NCBI RefSeq assembly: GCF_901827185.1
Contig: NZ_LR594671.1
Coordinates: 3,968,001 to 4,032,000, forward strand
Reading direction: 5' to 3'
DNA from: Variovorax sp. PBL-E5
Lineage (GTDB): Bacteria; Pseudomonadota; Gammaproteobacteria; Burkholderiales; Burkholderiaceae_C
DNA: 64,000 nucleotides
Below, piece after piece: positions 38,117 through 48,219 of this stretch. The position numbers were made by a program, and so were the translations under genes. The stretch's first letter is position 1. The number at the start of each line of letters is the position of its first letter. The notes under the pieces were generated by a model. It ran no database searches, had not been told where the DNA came from, and worked only from the letters and a program-made list of their open reading frames with translations.

Positions 38117-38583
38117 CGAGCCTGCTCCGCGTCCTCGAGATCCAGTGCCATCAACCCCTGGCGCGCCTTGCCCAGCAGCGCCAGCAGTTGCGCGCGCTCG
38201 GCGGACGTGAACGCAGCAAGCGCCCGGGCGTGCAGCGAATCACTGATCGTGAGGGCGGCATCGAGCGCTTTTTCCGCACTCGGCGCCAGATGAACGCGAT
38301 TGACGCGGCGGTCGCTGCTGCTCGGCTCGCGCCGCAGCCAGCCCGCGGCCTCCAGGCGATCGCAAAGACCGCCGACCGCCATCGCGCTCAGGTCCAGGCG
38401 CTGCGCGAGCTCCACTTGCGAAAGCGGTTGCTCGTCACCTCGCATGGCCAGCGCGCCGAGCACCCGGCACTGCGCACGCGAAAGACCGATGCGCTTGCGC
38501 GCCAGCCGGTCGAACTGCTGGCCATAGAGCTTCGCGACGTCGTTGACCAGGAATCCGAAGCGCTGGGTGAAGTCTCTCTTCAT
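38113..38583 (-). CDS. MarR-family regulator of the adjacent exporter
   Basis: A 156-aa MarR/EmrR-type repressor: LSRAQCRVLGALAMRGDEQPLSQVELAQRLDLSAMAVGGLCDRLEAAGWLRREPSSSDRRVNRVHLAPSAEKAL. It is co-transcribed with, and overlaps, the DHA2 exporter, the classic emrR-emrB arrangement in which a drug releases the repressor. The TATAAT box at 38594-38599 ends only 10 bases before the ATG and no Shine-Dalgarno sequence precedes the start, so the transcript may be nearly leaderless. Confidence 0.9.
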   Translation of the reverse strand: MKRDFTQRFGFLVNDVAKLYGQQFDRLARKRIGLSRAQCRVLGALAMRGDEQPLSQVELAQRLDLSAMAVGGLCDRLEAAGWLRREPSSSDRRVNRVHLAPSAEKALDAALTISDSLHARALAAFTSAERAQLLALLGKARQGLMALDLEDAEQAR

Positions 38584-38593
38584 AAGAGATGTG

Positions 38594-38599
38594 ATTATA
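38594..38599 (-). promoter_or_regulatory. -10 element of the marR-exporter operon
   Basis: TATAAT on the minus strand sits in the A/T-rich stretch 38583-38617, which stands out against the GC-rich surroundings. Interrupted ATAAG/CTTAT arms span it and could be the repressor's own operator. The -35 region reads TGGTGA, a weak match. Confidence 0.5.
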
Positions 38600-38633
38600 A
38601 ATATACTTATTAAATTTCACCAGTCGCCAAAAG

Positions 38634-38665
38634 CAAAAAGCCCGCGCTTCGGAGAAGCACGGGCT
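38634..38665 (-). terminator. rho-independent terminator of the DEAD-box helicase gene
   Basis: On the minus strand AGCCCGTGCTTC and GAAGCGCGGGCT pair (one mismatch) around a 3-base loop and run into TTTTT. It lies about 38 bases after the helicase stop codon. Confidence 0.85.
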
Positions 38666-38702
38666 CTTGAATTGGCGCAGCAGCCACAAGGGCTGCGCGG
38701 GA

Positions 38703-40487
38703 TCAGCGCGTAGGCTTGAAAGAACGCTTCTGCGCGTCGCGGGGCACGAAGACCTTGCCTCCGCCACCGCCGCCATGCGCGCCTGGGCCGCGCGGCGCGC
38801 TGTCGCCAAAGCCTGGCTTGCGGCCGTAGCCACCTTCGTCGCGCCCCGCGCCGAAGCCTGCATGGCCCCGGTCCTGGAAGCCGCGCGGTGCCGGTGCGGC
38901 GGGGCCACGCGAACCACGGTCATTGAAACCGCTGGCGCCCGCATAGCCGCCGCCACTGCGGTGACCACCACCACCGCCGCCGAACTTGCGGTCACGCGAA
39001 TGGTTGTCGCGGCTGTCGCGGCCTCGGCCGCCGAAGTCGCCCTGCGGACGCGCTTGCGGCGAGCGCTGCTGCGGCTCGAGGCCGGGAATGACTTCGGCCT
39101 TGAACTGCTGCCGGCTGTAGGCCTCGATGTCGAAGATCTTGCGGCGATCGCGGAACTCGGCGAAGGTCACGGCCAGACCGTCGCGCCCGGCCCGACCCGT
39201 GCGGCCGATGCGGTGGGTGTAGTCCTCGGCCTTCATCGGCAGGCCGAAGTTGAAGACGTGCGTGATGGTCGGCACGTCGATGCCGCGCGCGGCCACGTCG
39301 GTGGCGACGAGGATCTGGACCTGGCCCTGGCGCAGCGCCATCAGCCGGCGATTGCGCAAGCCCTGGCTCAGCGCGCCGTGCAGCGCCACGGCGCTGAAGC
39401 CATCCTGCTGCAGATCGTTGGCGAGACCGTCGCATTCGACTTGCGTGCTCGCGAACACGATGGCCTGGTTGAGGGTGGTATCGCGCAGCCAGTGGTCGAG
39501 CAGCTTGCGCTTGTGCTGCATGCTGTCGGCCCAGAACAGCACCTGCTTGATGTTGACGTGCTTTTCCTGCGGGCTGTCGATGGTCACGCGCTGCGGCTCG
39601 CGCATCACGCGCTGCGCCAGCTGCTGGATGCGGGGCGCGAAGGTCGCGCTGAACATCATGGTCTGCTGGCGCTCGATGGTGAGCTGGTTGACTTCGGCGA
39701 GGTCGTCCGAGAAGCCGAGGTCGAGCATGCGGTCGGCCTCGTCGACGACCAGGAACTTGACCTGGTCGAGCTTGATCTGCATCGAGCGCTGAAGGTCGAG
39801 CAGGCGGCCCGGCGTGGCGACCACGAGGTCGGCGTTCTGCAGTTTGGCGATCTGCAACTGGTAAGGCATGCCGCCGACCACGCTGGCGATGCGCAGCCCA
39901 CGGCAGTGCTTGACCAGGTCGATGGCATCGTGCGCGACTTGCTGTGCGAGTTCGCGCGTGGGGCAAAGGATCAGGGCGCCGGGTGTGGCCGCCTTGAAGT
40001 GGCGCGCGTTGGTCGGATCCTTGCGCTTGGGCTTCTTCGGCGGCGCTTCGCCGCGTGCGGCGGCTTCGGCTGCAAGACGCTGGAATTCGGCCTTGGCCGC
40101 GGCCTCGGCTTCGGCCTGGCGCTGCAGCAGCGTGTGCAGCACGGGCAGCAGGAAAGCCGCCGTCTTGCCGCTGCCGGTCTGGCTCGACACCATCAGGTCG
40201 ACGAAACGCGTGGCGCCGCCGGCGCTGCCGCTGGCCGTCATGGCGCGAGGAATCACCTGTTCCTGCACCGTGGTGGGCTGGGTGAAGCCGAGGTCTTCGA
40301 CCGCGGCGATCAGCTCGGGGGCCAGACCCAGCTTGATGAAGCCATTGGGCAGCTTCGGCGGCTCGACCGCATCGACCGCATCGAAAACAGCGGGGGCTTC
40401 ACTGGTGGAAAAGGATTCGCGCTCGGCGGCGAAATCATCGGATTGCACAGGCGCGAAGTCGCCCTGCGCTTCAAAAGCGTCGGTCAT
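38703..40487 (-). CDS. DEAD-box ATP-dependent RNA helicase, RhlE-like
   Basis: A 594-aa helicase. The core has FTQPTTVQEQVIP (Q motif), SSQTGSGKTAA (motif I), PTRELAQQ (Ia), VVDEADRMLD (II), MMFSATF (III) and HRIGRTGRAGR (VI). A charged insertion between motifs I and Ia (RQAEAEAAAKAEFQRLAAEAAARGEAPPKKPKRK) is longer than usual. The C-terminal 130 residues are Gly/Arg-rich (RGG-like), a typical RNA-binding tail. RhlE/SrmB-type enzymes remodel ribosomal or decaying RNA. It is a single gene with its own terminator. The 213 bases upstream (40488-40700) hold its promoter region and nothing else I recognise. Confidence 0.94.
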   Translation of the reverse strand: MTDAFEAQGDFAPVQSDDFAAERESFSTSEAPAVFDAVDAVEPPKLPNGFIKLGLAPELIAAVEDLGFTQPTTVQEQVIPRAMTASGSAGGATRFVDLMVSSQTGSGKTAAFLLPVLHTLLQRQAEAEAAAKAEFQRLAAEAAARGEAPPKKPKRKDPTNARHFKAATPGALILCPTRELAQQVAHDAIDLVKHCRGLRIASVVGGMPYQLQIAKLQNADLVVATPGRLLDLQRSMQIKLDQVKFLVVDEADRMLDLGFSDDLAEVNQLTIERQQTMMFSATFAPRIQQLAQRVMREPQRVTIDSPQEKHVNIKQVLFWADSMQHKRKLLDHWLRDTTLNQAIVFASTQVECDGLANDLQQDGFSAVALHGALSQGLRNRRLMALRQGQVQILVATDVAARGIDVPTITHVFNFGLPMKAEDYTHRIGRTGRAGRDGLAVTFAEFRDRRKIFDIEAYSRQQFKAEVIPGLEPQQRSPQARPQGDFGGRGRDSRDNHSRDRKFGGGGGGHRSGGGYAGASGFNDRGSRGPAAPAPRGFQDRGHAGFGAGRDEGGYGRKPGFGDSAPRGPGAHGGGGGGKVFVPRDAQKRSFKPTR

Positions 40488-40700
40488 TCAAAAATTCTCA
40501 TGCGCGAGCGTTGCCGTGGGCGACGCTCCGTCGGTGGTGAAAAACATCAACCATCCAACGACGTTCAGCAAGGACTTTCGTCTTTGCTGCGGCCCGATCA
40601 AAGGGGCGCGATGTGCAAGATAGGGAGATGCAAGAAACGCTGCCGCAACCTATTGCGCTGCAGCGAAGCCCGTGATTATCGCACGGCCCCGGGTTTTTAC

Positions 40701-41297
40701 CTAATCCTGCAGCCGCAGAAAGGTCTGCCGGTAGTGCGCGAGTTCCTCGATCGACTCGTGCACGTCCGCCAATGCGGTGTGGGCCTGCTGCTTCTTGAAC
40801 GCGGCATAGGCAGCCGGCTTCCAGCGCTTGGCAAGTTCCTTCAAGGTGCTGACGTCGAGATTGCGGTAATGGAAGTACGCCTCCAGCTTCGGCATGTATT
40901 TCACCAGGAAGCGCCGGTCCTGCCCGATGGTGTTGCCGCACATCGGTGAGCCGTGCTTCGGGATGTAGCGGGAGATGAAGTCGATCAGTTGCTTCTCCGC
41001 TACCGCTTCGTCCAGTGCGGAGGCCTTGACCTTCTCGATCAGCCCGCTGCGGCCGTGCGTGCCCTTGTTCCAGGCATCCATGCCGTCAAGGACCTCGTCG
41101 CTCTGATGGATGACGAGCACGGGGCCATCGATGCGCGGCTCGAGATCGGGGCCGGTCACGACCACGGCGATCTCGAGCAGGCGTTCCTTTTCGGGATCGA
41201 GGCCACTCATCTCGCAATCGAGCCAGACGAGGTTCTGATCGCTCTTCTTGAGCGTGGTGGCGGGCACGGGCGCAGTCGGGTCCAGGGATTCGGGCAT
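40701..41297 (-). CDS. orn: oligoribonuclease
   Basis: Degrades 2-5-nt RNA, including pGpG from cyclic-di-GMP turnover. The 198-aa DEDDh exonuclease has [22 protein letters not shown] (Exo I), a middle Asp in [15 protein letters not shown] and [14 protein letters not shown] (Exo III with His and Asp). ATG at 41297 (MPESLDP) is used because an upstream GTG at 41327 adds residues not usual for the family. It is divergent from the M48 protease gene. Confidence 0.95.
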   Translation of the reverse strand: MPESLDPTAPVPATTLKKSDQNLVWLDCEMSGLDPEKERLLEIAVVVTGPDLEPRIDGPVLVIHQSDEVLDGMDAWNKGTHGRSGLIEKVKASALDEAVAEKQLIDFISRYIPKHGSPMCGNTIGQDRRFLVKYMPKLEAYFHYRNLDVSTLKELAKRWKPAAYAAFKKQQAHTALADVHESIEELAHYRQTFLRLQD

Positions 41298-41361
41298 CGG
41301 GCGATTGTCGTCGATGGCCCCACTCACGAATGGGAAACGCGCGGGCTAAACTCCACGGGTC

Positions 41362-42633
41362 ATGTCCAGCTCTCTTTCCGCCTCCCTCGTTCTGACGCTC
41401 GCGTTCGCCTTCGCGCTGACCGCTGGGCTGGCCGTCAAGTTCTGGCTCGCCACGCGGCAGGTGCGCCATGTGGCACGCCATCGCGATGCCGTGCCGGCTG
41501 CCTTCGCGCAGGCCATCACGCTCGCAGCCCATCAGAAAGCCGCCGACTACACGGTGGCGAAGACCCGCTTCGGCCTGCTCGAAATGGCATGGAGCGCGAC
41601 CGTGCTGCTCGGCTGGACCCTGCTGGGCGGCCTCGACATGCTCAACAAGCTGTTGCTGGCCTGGCTCGGCGGCGGCATGCTGCAGCAGCTGGTGCTGCTG
41701 GCGGCCTTCGCGCTGATCGGCGGACTGCTCGAGCTGCCGTTCACGCTGTGGCAAACCTTCAGGCTCGAGGAGCGCTTCGGCTTCAACAAGATGACCTGGC
41801 GGCTCTGGCTCGCCGATGCGGCCAAGGGTCTGCTGCTGGGCGTGCTGATCGGTCTGCCGATCGCGGCACTCATCCTGTGGCTCATGGGCGCCGCCGGCAG
41901 GCTGTGGTGGCTGTGGGCGTGGGGCGCCTGGATGGCGTTCAACCTGCTGCTGATGCTGATCTATCCGAGCTTCATCGCACCGATCTTCAACAAGTTCAAG
42001 CCGTTGGACGACGCCGCGCTCAAGCTGCGCGTCAATGCGCTGATGCAGCGCTGCGGCTTCGCGGCCAAGGGCCTGTTCGTGATGGATGGCAGCACGCGCA
42101 GCGCGCATGCCAATGCCTATTTCACCGGCTTCGGCGCCAGCAAGCGCGTGGTCTTCTACGACACGCTGCTGCGCCAGCTCAGTGCCGACGAGGTCGAGGC
42201 CGTGTTGGCCCACGAGCTGGGCCATTACAAACACCGTCACGTCGTCAAGCGCATGGCTGCGATGTTCGCGCTCAGCCTGGCCGGGTTCGCGCTGCTGGGC
42301 TGGCTCTCGGGCCACGCGTGGTTCTATGCCGGCCTCGGCGTGCAGCCCAACATGGCGGCACCCAACGATGCGCTGGCGATCCTGCTGTTCATGCTCGCGG
42401 TGCCGGTGTTCGGCTTCTTCGTCGCTCCGCTGCCGGTGCGCATCTCGCGCAAGCACGAGTTCGAGGCCGACGCCTACGCGATCGCGCAGACCAGCGGCGC
42501 CGACCTTTCCGCAGCGCTGCTCAAGCTCTACCAGGACAACGCCTCGACGCTGACGCCCGACCCGGTGTTCGTCAAGTTCTACTACTCGCATCCGCCTGCA
42601 TCCGAGCGCCTGGCGCGCATGGCTGCGGCCTGA
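41362..42633 (+). CDS. M48-family membrane metallopeptidase (Ste24/CAAX-protease-like)
   Basis: A 423-aa polytopic zinc protease. Several membrane helices (starting SLVLTLAFAFALTAGLAV) precede the zinc motif HELGH at residues 284-288; the third ligand is the Glu in RKHEFEADAYA. The start of the soluble region (PIFNKFKPLDDAALKLRVNALMQRCGF) and DGSTRSAHANAYFTGFG are typical of Ste24-type rather than HtpX-type enzymes. A role in membrane-protein quality control is likely. It is followed, 17 bases later, by phhB and then rsgA, a common Burkholderiales order. Confidence 0.93.
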   Translation: MSSSLSASLVLTLAFAFALTAGLAVKFWLATRQVRHVARHRDAVPAAFAQAITLAAHQKAADYTVAKTRFGLLEMAWSATVLLGWTLLGGLDMLNKLLLAWLGGGMLQQLVLLAAFALIGGLLELPFTLWQTFRLEERFGFNKMTWRLWLADAAKGLLLGVLIGLPIAALILWLMGAAGRLWWLWAWGAWMAFNLLLMLIYPSFIAPIFNKFKPLDDAALKLRVNALMQRCGFAAKGLFVMDGSTRSAHANAYFTGFGASKRVVFYDTLLRQLSADEVEAVLAHELGHYKHRHVVKRMAAMFALSLAGFALLGWLSGHAWFYAGLGVQPNMAAPNDALAILLFMLAVPVFGFFVAPLPVRISRKHEFEADAYAIAQTSGADLSAALLKLYQDNASTLTPDPVFVKFYYSHPPASERLARMAAA

Positions 42634-42650
42634 CTGAAGGAAGGCCCATC

Positions 42651-42989
42651 ATGAGCAGCATGCTGAAGCCCAAGGACTGGAAGACGACTCACCGCCGCGC
42701 GCTGAGCGCCACCGAGATCGTGGCCGGCCTGGCCCGGCTCGAAGGCTGGAAGCTCACCGGCGATGGCGCCGATGTCGCGATCGAGAAGACCTTCACTTTC
42801 GCGAACTACTTCGAGACCATCGCTTTCGTGAATGCCCTGGCGCTGGTCGCGCACAGGCAGGACCACCATCCGGACCTGTCGGTGCACTACAGCCGCTGTG
42901 TCGTGCGCTTCAACACGCATGATGTCGGCGGCATCTCCGCCACCGACTTCGATTGCGCGGCGCAGGCGGATGCCCTGCTGGCCGCCTGA
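42651..42989 (+). CDS. phhB: pterin-4a-carbinolamine dehydratase
   Basis: Dehydrates 4a-hydroxytetrahydrobiopterin, formed by aromatic amino-acid hydroxylases, to the quinonoid dihydropterin. The 112-aa protein has the fold core FTFANYFETIAFVNALALVAHRQDHHPDLSVHYSRCVVRFNTHDVGG, including the HHPD active-site segment. ATG at 42651 follows GAAGGAAGGCCCATC. No phenylalanine hydroxylase gene is in the window. It is co-directional between the M48 protease and rsgA genes. Confidence 0.94.
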   Translation: MSSMLKPKDWKTTHRRALSATEIVAGLARLEGWKLTGDGADVAIEKTFTFANYFETIAFVNALALVAHRQDHHPDLSVHYSRCVVRFNTHDVGGISATDFDCAAQADALLAA

Positions 42990-43006
42990 GCGCATGGAAG
43001 CCGCCG

Positions 43007-43945
43007 TTGGCTAAGCAGCGCGGCGCCGCAAGCGCTGCGGCATTGCGCGCAGGGCTGGTCATCGCGAGCCATGGCCGCCACTGCCTCGTCGAAACACCGC
43101 AGGGCGATCGCCTGATCTGCCATCCACGCGGCAAGAAGAGCCAGGCCGTCGTCGGCGACCGCGTGCTCTGGCAGGCCAGCGAGGACGAAGGCACCATCGA
43201 GCAGGTCAGGCCGCGCAAGAACCTGTTCTATCGCCAGGACGAGATCCGGACCAAGTCCTTCGCGGCCAATCTCGACCAGGTGCTGATCCTCATCGCAGCC
43301 GAGCCCGAGTTCTCCGAAACCCAGCTCGCACGCGCACTGATCGCCGCCGCAGCCGAACGCATCGTGCCGGTCATCGCGCTCAACAAGAGCGACCTGGTCA
43401 AGCCTTTCGAACGGGCCTGGGCCAGGTTGGCGCCCTACCGCCGCATGAAGTACGACGTGCTTGCGCTGGCATTGACTGCGCAAGGCGAAGCCGACCTCGC
43501 CACGCTGACCACGCTGCTCGCGGACAGGACCACGCTCGTGCTGGGCCCCTCCGGCGCGGGCAAGAGCACGCTGATCAATCTGCTGGTGCCCGGCGCGCTG
43601 GCGCTGACCGGCGAGATCTCGCAAGCGCTCAACTCGGGCAAGCACACCACGACCAGCACGACGTGGTACTGGGTGGACGCTGCGCGCACCACCGCGCTGA
43701 TCGACTCGCCCGGCTTCCAGGAATTCGGCCTGCATCACATCGAGGCGATGCAGCTCGCGCACCTGATGCCCGACATCGCCGAGCATGCGTCGGGCTGCAA
43801 GTTCTACAACTGCACGCACCTGCACGAGCCGGGATGCGGCGTGATCGCGCAGGTGGAGTCGCCCGGTCGCTCCGGAACGATCAGCGCCTCGCGCTACCGG
43901 ATCTACGGCGAGCTGTTCGCGGAACTGAGCCGCACGCGCTACTGA
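43007..43945 (+). CDS. rsgA: ribosome small-subunit-dependent GTPase RsgA
   Basis: A circularly permuted GTPase that helps 30S maturation. The 312-aa protein has an OB fold (residues about 15-75), then the G4 motif NKSD before the P-loop GPSGAGKST and G3 DSPGFQEFG, the permuted order. A C-terminal zinc knuckle follows ([15 protein letters not shown]). TTG at 43007 (reading MAKQRGAAS) is the likely start because GGAAG lies 7 bases before it. The longer frame from 42953 overlaps phhB. The 3' end overlaps hisC on the other strand by 7 bases. Confidence 0.95.
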   Translation: MAKQRGAASAAALRAGLVIASHGRHCLVETPQGDRLICHPRGKKSQAVVGDRVLWQASEDEGTIEQVRPRKNLFYRQDEIRTKSFAANLDQVLILIAAEPEFSETQLARALIAAAAERIVPVIALNKSDLVKPFERAWARLAPYRRMKYDVLALALTAQGEADLATLTTLLADRTTLVLGPSGAGKSTLINLLVPGALALTGEISQALNSGKHTTTSTTWYWVDAARTTALIDSPGFQEFGLHHIEAMQLAHLMPDIAEHASGCKFYNCTHLHEPGCGVIAQVESPGRSGTISASRYRIYGELFAELSRTRY

Positions 43946-45048
43946 GCCGCGCCGAGGATGTCGCCGAGCGCATCGACGAGCGCCGCGCACTGGTCGCGCG
44001 TGCCGATGCTGATGCGCAGGTACTGCGCGATGCGCGGCTGGTTGAAATGCCTGACCAGCACCGCGCGTTCGCGCAGCGAGGCCGCGAGACGGGCCGCATC
44101 GTGCGCAGCATGCCGGACGAACACGAAATTGGCTTGCGAAGGCAGCACATCGAAGCCGAGGTCTTCCAGCTGCAAGATCAATCCTTCCCGCGTGTCGATC
44201 ACCGCGTCGCGCGTCTTGATGAACCACGCTTCGTCCTCGAAGGCCGCGATCGCGCCCGCGGTCGCAAGACGGTCGAGCGGATAGGAATTGAAGCTGTTCT
44301 TGACGCGCTGAAGACCTTCGACCAGATGCGCCTGGCCGCAAGCGAAGCCGACACGCAGCCCTGCAAGCGAACGCGATTTGGACAGCGTCTGAACGATCAG
44401 CAGGTTCGGATACCGGGCGATCAATGGCATCGCGCTTTCTCCGCCGAAATCCACATAGGCCTCGTCCACCAGCACCACGCGACGGGGACACGCATCGAGC
44501 AGCTTTTCGATGCGCGCGAGCGGCATCCCGATGCCGGTCGGTGCATTGGGATTTGCCAGCACGATGCCCGCGCAACCGGCTGCAGCACGCGCAGCCAGCG
44601 CATCGGCATCGATGCGCAGACCCTGATCGACCGGCTGCAGCTCGCAGTCGATGCCGTAGAGCTGCGCGTAGACGCGATAGAAGCTGTAGCTGATGTCAGG
44701 CATCAGCAAGGGCTCGGCCTGCTGGAAGAAGGCGAAGAAGGCATGGGCCAGTACTTCGTCGGAGCCGTTGCCGGCGAACACCTGCGCGGACGCGAGACCG
44801 TAGCGCGCCGCAATCGCCTCGCGCAGCGCGACCGATTCGGGATCGGGATAGCGCTCGAGTCCGTTGGCGGCCGCGGCCTGAACGGCATCGATCACGCGCG
44901 GCGACGGCGGATAGGGGTTCTCGTTGGTGTTCAGCTTGACGAGCTTCGCGATGCGCGGCTGCTCGCCGGGAACATAAGGCTCCAGCGCGCCGATGCGCGG
45001 ACTCCAGAAACCGGGGACGCCACGCGAGGCCGACACGGCTTCGCTCAC
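43939..45048 (-). CDS. hisC: histidinol-phosphate aminotransferase
   Basis: A PLP enzyme of histidine synthesis (369 aa). [38 protein letters not shown] and [13 protein letters not shown], with the PLP-binding Lys, are all present, and the C-terminal [15 protein letters not shown] holds the substrate-binding Arg. GTG at 45048 overlaps the stop of the cobD-like gene and is chosen over longer frames upstream. It lies away from any his operon, at the end of a nudix-cobD-hisC unit. Confidence 0.92.
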   Translation of the reverse strand: MSEAVSASRGVPGFWSPRIGALEPYVPGEQPRIAKLVKLNTNENPYPPSPRVIDAVQAAAANGLERYPDPESVALREAIAARYGLASAQVFAGNGSDEVLAHAFFAFFQQAEPLLMPDISYSFYRVYAQLYGIDCELQPVDQGLRIDADALAARAAAGCAGIVLANPNAPTGIGMPLARIEKLLDACPRRVVLVDEAYVDFGGESAMPLIARYPNLLIVQTLSKSRSLAGLRVGFACGQAHLVEGLQRVKNSFNSYPLDRLATAGAIAAFEDEAWFIKTRDAVIDTREGLILQLEDLGFDVLPSQANFVFVRHAAHDAARLAASLRERAVLVRHFNQPRIAQYLRISIGTRDQCAALVDALGDILGAAQ

Positions 45049-46049
45049 CCCAGCAATCGCGCCAGGGTGAGCAGCGCGAGCAGCACCATCCACATCACGA
45101 CCGAACGCCAGACCAGCCCGACGACGCTGCGCAGATGCGCCGGCTCGGGCTCGCGTCCCGGCGTGCTGCCGCTGTCGGGGCCGCGGCCGCCGGCGAAGGA
45201 ATCGCCGGCCTGCGCACGCGACAACGGATCGGCGAGCACCGGCGCCGCGCTCAGCGTGCCGCCGCCGAGCCTCACGTTCACCGCGCCCGAGGTCGCGGCG
45301 AGGATCACGCCATCGTTCTCGTTGGGAAAGCGCCGCGCATCGTTGCGCCAACAGTCGATCGCCTCCTCGAAACTGCCGACGACGGCGAAGCCGAGCGCCG
45401 TGATGCGCGCGGGCAGCCAGTCGATCAAGGTCCAGGCGCGCCTTGCAGCCTGCTGGACCCAGATGCTGGAGGGCTGCATCGAAGCACCGTTCTTGTGGAT
45501 CCAGTAGCGAGAAACGAATTCGCTCATGCGGTAGAACACCGCGCCGGCCGGCCCGAGACCGATCGCGGCCAGGACCGAGAACCAGGCGAGCACGCCGAAC
45601 ACATGCCGGTGCGCCGCGATGACCGAATGCTCGATCACATGCCGCACGATTTCGCTGCGCGGCAGATCGGCCGCATCGACATGCTGCCAGTGCGCGAGCA
45701 ACGAGCGGGCGAGAGGCTCGTCACCCTCGTCGAGCGCGTCGCGAATACCGGTGAAGTGATGGCTGAACTGCCGGAAGCCGAGCGTGACGTACAGCACCGC
45801 AATGCTCCAGAGCACCGCGAACGGCAGGCCCAGGGTCAGAACGAGCAACCAGTGCACACCGAGCACGATCAGCGTCGGCATGAGCACCGCCAGGCACCAG
45901 GCCACCCAGCCATGGTGCGGCTTGCCCGCGTCGAAATTGCGGCTGGTCCAGCGCGTCCATGCGAGCACGCCGCCGTAGACGGGGTTGTGGTACGCGAGCG
46001 GCCGCACCTGCTCGATCAGCAACGCGCACAGGATCGCAAAGAAGCTCAT
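45045..46049 (-). CDS. CobD/CbiB-family membrane protein
   Basis: A 334-aa inner-membrane protein. [53 protein letters not shown] and [20 protein letters not shown] match the CobD/CbiB family, which attaches aminopropanol in adenosylcobalamin synthesis. No other cobalamin gene is nearby. This Burkholderiales version always sits beside hisC and nudL, so its real role may differ; the product could be an AmpE-like protein. It overlaps hisC by 4 bases and begins 46 bases after the nudix gene. Confidence 0.8.
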   Translation of the reverse strand: MSFFAILCALLIEQVRPLAYHNPVYGGVLAWTRWTSRNFDAGKPHHGWVAWCLAVLMPTLIVLGVHWLLVLTLGLPFAVLWSIAVLYVTLGFRQFSHHFTGIRDALDEGDEPLARSLLAHWQHVDAADLPRSEIVRHVIEHSVIAAHRHVFGVLAWFSVLAAIGLGPAGAVFYRMSEFVSRYWIHKNGASMQPSSIWVQQAARRAWTLIDWLPARITALGFAVVGSFEEAIDCWRNDARRFPNENDGVILAATSGAVNVRLGGGTLSAAPVLADPLSRAQAGDSFAGGRGPDSGSTPGREPEPAHLRSVVGLVWRSVVMWMVLLALLTLARLLG

Positions 46050-46095
46050 CCGTGGATTCTAGGGTGAGCCCTCCGCGCGCCGCCCATGGACGGAT

Positions 46096-46812
46096 CTATG
46101 CCGAAAGAAAGCGGTAGAGATTGCGCAGCATGCCGGCCGTCGCGCCCCAGACGAAGCGCTCACGAGTGCCATCCTGGTAGGGCATGGACAACCATTCACG
46201 CGAGCCGAGATCGGGATCGATCCGCACATGGCGCCGATGGTTCGCGGGATTCATCAGATAAGCGAAAGGCACCTCGAAAGCGTCGGCGACTTCATGGGGA
46301 TTGAGGGTCAGCTCGAAATCCGGACGCACGAGGGCGACTACCGGCGTCACGACGAAGGCGGTCACCGTGGTGTAGGTCGGCAGGCTGCCCAGCACCTCGA
46401 TGTGGTCAGCCGAGAGGCCGACCTCCTCCCACGCTTCACGCAGCGCGGCGGCGGCGATATTGGCATCTTCGGGGTCGACCCGTCCACCAGGGAAAGCGAC
46501 CTGGCCCGAGTGCGTGGACAAATGGGTCGTCCGCTCGGTGAGCAGGATCGTCGGCTCGTCCCTCATCACGATCGGCACGAGCACGGCGGCTTGTGCCGGC
46601 ATGCGGTCCGTCAGTTGGGGTTCACGCCGCAGTTCGGGCGCCCAGACGGGAGGCGTGGCAAAGCGCGCTCGCAGGGCACGTGCGGTGAGCCTTGCGGGCG
46701 GAACCGCCGGCAACGCCGAATCGATGCCGATCACCGGAGCCTGGCGCGGGTCGAACGATCTCAGTGCCGACGGCAGGATGGCGTTGATGGTTTCGACGGA
46801 GGAAGCGCGCAT
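46096..46812 (-). CDS. nudL: nudix CoA pyrophosphatase
   Basis: Hydrolyses coenzyme A and acyl-CoA to phosphopantetheine products. The 238-aa protein has the Nudix box GGRVDPEDANIAAAALREAWEEVGL, preceded by LTERTTHLSTHSGQVAFPGG, the motif of CoA-specific members. ATG at 46812 (MRASSVETI) is used; the 28 codons upstream are Cys/Arg-rich and not family-like. It heads a unit with the cobD-like and hisC genes. Confidence 0.93.
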   Translation of the reverse strand: MRASSVETINAILPSALRSFDPRQAPVIGIDSALPAVPPARLTARALRARFATPPVWAPELRREPQLTDRMPAQAAVLVPIVMRDEPTILLTERTTHLSTHSGQVAFPGGRVDPEDANIAAAALREAWEEVGLSADHIEVLGSLPTYTTVTAFVVTPVVALVRPDFELTLNPHEVADAFEVPFAYLMNPANHRRHVRIDPDLGSREWLSMPYQDGTRERFVWGATAGMLRNLYRFLSA

Positions 46813-46931
46813 GGCGGGCGATGGATCGGTCAAGAAAGAAAACGGGTCAAGTAAAACGCAGAAACGGCGCCGGCGCGACACGCAGCACCACAACATAAAT
46901 CACGCTTGCCTCGCTGCGGCACGGGGCCAAT

Positions 46932-46963
46932 GCAAAAAGCCGCCTCGAACGGCGGCTTTTTGC
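46932..46963. terminator. bidirectional terminator after rplS
   Basis: GCAAAAAGCCGCC and GGCGGCTTTTTGC pair perfectly around a 6-base loop, giving a T tract on either strand. On the minus strand it ends the rpsP-rplS operon, 19 bases after the rplS stop. Confidence 0.9.
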
Positions 46964-46981
46964 GAGGCAGGCAGGCACTGC

Positions 46982-47365
46982 TTATTGAGCGGCCGAGGCT
47001 GCCGACGACTTGCCGGGCAGCTTTTCCTTGATGCGAGCCGAACGGCCGCTGCGCTCGCGCAGGTAGTACAGCTTGGCGCGGCGCACATCGCCGCGGCGCT
47101 TGACTTCGATGCCGGCGATCAGCGGGCTGTAGGTCTGGAAGGTGCGTTCCACGCCTTCGCCGCTGGAGATCTTGCGCACCGTGAAGCCGCTGTTGAGGCC
47201 GCGGTTGCGCTTGGCGATCACCACGCCTTCGTAGGCCTGCACGCGCTTGCGGGTGCCTTCGACGACGCTCACGCTGACGATGACGGTATCGCCGGGCATG
47301 AAATCGGGGATCTTCTTGCCGAGCCGGGCGATTTCTTCCTGCTCGAGGGTCTGGATGAGGTTCAT
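46982..47365 (-). CDS. rplS: 50S ribosomal protein L19
   Basis: A 127-aa ribosomal protein at the interface of the two subunits. It has [62 protein letters not shown] and [20 protein letters not shown], all standard L19. A basic and Ala/Ser-rich tail extends past the core. It is the last gene of the rpsP-rimM-trmD-rplS operon and is followed by a strong hairpin terminator. Confidence 0.98.
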   Translation of the reverse strand: MNLIQTLEQEEIARLGKKIPDFMPGDTVIVSVSVVEGTRKRVQAYEGVVIAKRNRGLNSGFTVRKISSGEGVERTFQTYSPLIAGIEVKRRGDVRRAKLYYLRERSGRSARIKEKLPGKSSAASAAQ

Positions 47366-47454
47366 GATTTCCTGGATTCGATCGTGCTCGCGCTACACAA
47401 AAGGCGCCTTCGAAAGAGTCGACGCGGCCGGGCAGAGGATCGGGGAACCAAAGA

Positions 47455-48201
47455 TTATAGCTTTTTCCGGAGTGCCTTCTCATCGAGTTGGCTGAGCCGG
47501 CCCGCAGCGCGCGCCGCGTCGATCAGATCGGGTCGCTTTTGCCGGGTGATTGCCAGCCGCTGGTCACGCCGCCAGCGCTCGATCTGCACGTGATGGCCGG
47601 ACAGCAGCACCGCCGGCACGCCCTCGCCGTTCCATTGCTCCGGCCGGGTGTAATGGGGGCAATCCAGCAAGCCATCGAGCGCGGGATTGAAGCTGTCCTG
47701 GACATGACTGGCTTCGTCGCCGAGCACGCCCGGCTGCAGCCGGGCGACCGCGTCCAGCAGCGCCATGGCAGCAACCTCGCCGCCCGACAGCACGAAATCG
47801 CCCAGGCTGATCTGGTGCGTGACGCGCGCGTCGATGAAGCGCTGGTCGATGCCCTCGTAGCGGCCGCAGACCAGAACGGCGCCCTCGCTTGCCGACCATC
47901 GCTCGACAGCCTCGTGGCGCAGGCTTTCGCCGATTGGCGAGAACAGCACCACGGGCGCCGGGGCCGCACGCGCTGCCAGCGCGGCATCGAGACAGGCCGA
48001 CAGCGGCTCGGCCATCATCACCATGCCGGGACCACCACCGAAAGGCCGGTCGTCGACGCGCCGGTAGTTGCCTTCGGCGAAGTCGCGCGGATTCCAGAGC
48101 ACGACCTCGACCTGCTTCGATTCAAAGGCGCGGCGCGTGACACCGCTCGCCAGAAAGGGCGTGAAGAGTTCGGGAAACAGGGTGATGACGTCGAAGCGCA
48201 T
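47455..48201 (-). CDS. trmD: tRNA (guanine-N1)-methyltransferase
   Basis: Methylates G37 of tRNAs reading CNN codons to prevent frameshifting. The 248-aa SPOUT enzyme starts [25 protein letters not shown], with [47 protein letters not shown], the knot segment [16 protein letters not shown] and [11 protein letters not shown]. It sits 18 bases after rimM in the conserved operon. Confidence 0.98.
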   Translation of the reverse strand: MRFDVITLFPELFTPFLASGVTRRAFESKQVEVVLWNPRDFAEGNYRRVDDRPFGGGPGMVMMAEPLSACLDAALAARAAPAPVVLFSPIGESLRHEAVERWSASEGAVLVCGRYEGIDQRFIDARVTHQISLGDFVLSGGEVAAMALLDAVARLQPGVLGDEASHVQDSFNPALDGLLDCPHYTRPEQWNGEGVPAVLLSGHHVQIERWRRDQRLAITRQKRPDLIDAARAAGRLSQLDEKALRKKL

Positions 48202-48219
48202 GGCGCCGCCCCTGCCCGC

